Origin: Streptomyces sp. NRRL WC-3618
GTDB lineage: Bacteria > Actinomycetota > Actinomycetes > Streptomycetales > Streptomycetaceae
NCBI RefSeq assembly: GCF_001280005.1
Contig: NZ_LGDW01000005.1
Coordinates: 1 to 27,685 of the forward strand
Length of the DNA stretch: 27,685 nt
Direction: 5' to 3'
Numbering within the stretch: the stretch's first letter is position 1; the number at the start of each line of letters is the position of its first letter. Position numbers and translations under genes: made by a program. Of the stretch, positions 26,580 through 27,685 are shown piece after piece. Below the pieces are notes generated by a model. That model saw only the letters and a program-made list of their open reading frames with translations, was not told the origin of the DNA and did not search any database.

Positions 26580-27545
26580 TCAGGAGGTGGTGAGGACGAT
26601 CTTGCCGAACTGGTCACCGGATTCAAGGCGTTCGAAGCCCTCGCGGGCCCGGTCCAGCGGGAGCACCTCGTCGATGACGGGGCGTACGCCGGTGGTGGCG
26701 CAGAAGGACAGCAGGTCCTCCAGCTCGTCCTTCGTGCCCATCGTCGAGCCGACGACCTTGAGTTCGAGGAAGAAGATGCGGGTCAGTTCGGCGTGCGAGG
26801 GTCGGTCACCGCTGGTGGCCCCCGAGATGACGAGCGTGCCGCCGGGCCGCAGCGACTTGACCGAGTGCGACCAGGTGGCCGCCCCGACCGTCTCGATCAC
26901 GGCGTCCACGCGCTGCGGCAGCCGCGCCCCGGACTCGACCGCCTCGACGGCGCCCAGCTCCACCGCCCGCTTCCGCTTGGCCTCGTCCCGGCTGGTGGCG
27001 AACACACGCAGCCCCGCCGCCTTGCCGAGCACGATCGCGGCGGTCGCGACACCACCGCCGGCGCCCTGCACGAGCACCGAGTCACCGGGGCGCACGCCCG
27101 CGTTGGTGAAGAGCATGCGGTACGCCGTGAGCCAGGCCGTGGGCAGGCAGGCGGCCTCCGCGAAGGAGAGCTCCTTGGGCTTGGGCAGGACGTTCCACGC
27201 CGGTACGGCGACCTGTTCGGCGAAGGTGCCCTGGTAGCGCTCGGTGAGGATGGAACGAGGTTCCCTGGGACCGACGCCGTGACCCGTCTGGCCGATGACG
27301 GAGTGCAGGACGACCTCGTTGCCGTCGGCGTCGATGCCGGCGGCGTCGCAGCCGAGGATCATCGGGAGGCGGTCCTCGGGGAGTCCGACTCCGCGCAGGG
27401 ACCAGAGGTCGTGGTGATTGAGCGAGGCGGCTCTGACGTCGACGGTCGTCCAGCCGGGGCGCGCCTCCGGGGCTGGACGGTCACCCAACTCCAGCCCGTT
27501 GAGCGGGTGGTCGGGGTCGATACGGGCGGCGTAGGCAGCGAACAT
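26580..27545 (-). CDS. Medium-chain dehydrogenase/reductase (quinone oxidoreductase-like)
   Basis: A 321-residue MDR-family enzyme. The N-terminal GroES-like domain has SLNHHDLWSLRG at 41-52 and LGCDAAG at 64-70. The Rossmann domain carries the cofactor motif VLVQGAGGGVATAAI at 157-171, suited to NADPH. It lacks the cysteine cluster for structural zinc, and the catalytic zinc ligands are not clear, fitting the quinone oxidoreductase/zinc-independent branch. It would reduce quinones, enones or aldehydes; the substrate is unknown. ATG 27545 is chosen because the domain starts there and AAGG lies just upstream; the frame is open to 27653 without coding character. The hairpin at 26515-26540 follows. 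Confidence 0.88.
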   Translation of the reverse strand: MFAAYAARIDPDHPLNGLELGDRPAPEARPGWTTVDVRAASLNHHDLWSLRGVGLPEDRLPMILGCDAAGIDADGNEVVLHSVIGQTGHGVGPREPRSILTERYQGTFAEQVAVPAWNVLPKPKELSFAEAACLPTAWLTAYRMLFTNAGVRPGDSVLVQGAGGGVATAAIVLGKAAGLRVFATSRDEAKRKRAVELGAVEAVESGARLPQRVDAVIETVGAATWSHSVKSLRPGGTLVISGATSGDRPSHAELTRIFFLELKVVGSTMGTKDELEDLLSFCATTGVRPVIDEVLPLDRAREGFERLESGDQFGKIVLTTS

Positions 27546-27657
27546 GACCTTGACGATAGGCGCCGACACAGCCCCGAGGGAACGAGTCGACGCTGTGACA
27601 CACGCCCTGTCGAGTTTCCCCAAGGCCCGCCCAGCCCAGGTCACGTTTTCCACCCCA

Positions 27658-27679
27658 CCCCCCCCCCCCCCCCCCCCCC
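27658..27679. repeat. 22-nt C homopolymer at the window end
   Basis: An uninterrupted run of 22 C, preceded by CACCCCA and followed by TTTTCA. Runs this long are rare in Streptomyces and hard to sequence; its length should be treated as uncertain. Confidence 0.9.
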
Positions 27680-27685
27680 TTTTCA

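Overview
The window is about 27.7 kb of very GC-rich DNA with strong G/C bias at third codon positions, frequent GTG and TTG starts, a conservon operon, a HAIR operator upstream of lon and a Kgd-type 2-oxoglutarate dehydrogenase. Together these point to the core chromosome of a Streptomyces or a very close relative. From memory, the order conservon - lon - two-component system - kgd resembles the S. coelicolor region around SCO5281-SCO5289; I have not checked this. There are no rRNA or tRNA genes, CRISPR arrays, prophages or intact insertion sequences.

Layout. 1-2354 (+): a TetR regulator with a small conserved hypothetical gene, then a secreted coiled-coil NlpC/P60 cell-wall hydrolase. 2327-8099 (-): a conservon read in the order CvnA (sensor kinase-like), CvnB (roadblock), CvnC (DUF742), CvnD (Ras-like GTPase), with overlapping start and stop codons, followed by a StyA-like FAD monooxygenase in the position where some conservons have a cytochrome P450. 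8539-9330 (+): a PP2C-like phosphatase diverging from the conservon. 9359-12477 (-): a MarR regulator and the Lon protease. 12654-13385 (+): a GNAT protein. 13315-15351 (-): one open frame joining a rhomboid-like membrane domain to a conserved hypothetical protein that has its own ribosome binding site. 15511-16209 (+): a spermidine-synthase-like methyltransferase. 16355-18198 (+): an OmpR-type response regulator and histidine kinase pair. 18515-22300 (+): the large kgd gene with a strong hairpin after it.

22361-23346 is the one clearly degraded stretch: a remnant of an IS605-type TnpB-related gene beside another short coding-like fragment. Beyond it are a small DUF6104-like gene, a DUF4097 - PadR operon (+), a leaderless-looking operon of a small HTH regulator and a stand-alone Clp N-domain protein (-), and a medium-chain dehydrogenase (-). 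The window ends at a 22-nt C homopolymer.

Themes are signalling (conservon, phosphatase, two-component system), protein quality control (Lon under a HAIR operator; the HTH/Clp-N operon under twin palindromes) and central metabolism (Kgd). Most genes are conserved housekeeping or accessory genes. The features most worth a second look are the twin-palindrome leaderless promoter at 26462-26507, the rhomboid/hypothetical fused frame, the monooxygenase at the conservon end, and the repeat-bearing leader between cvnA and the phosphatase gene.
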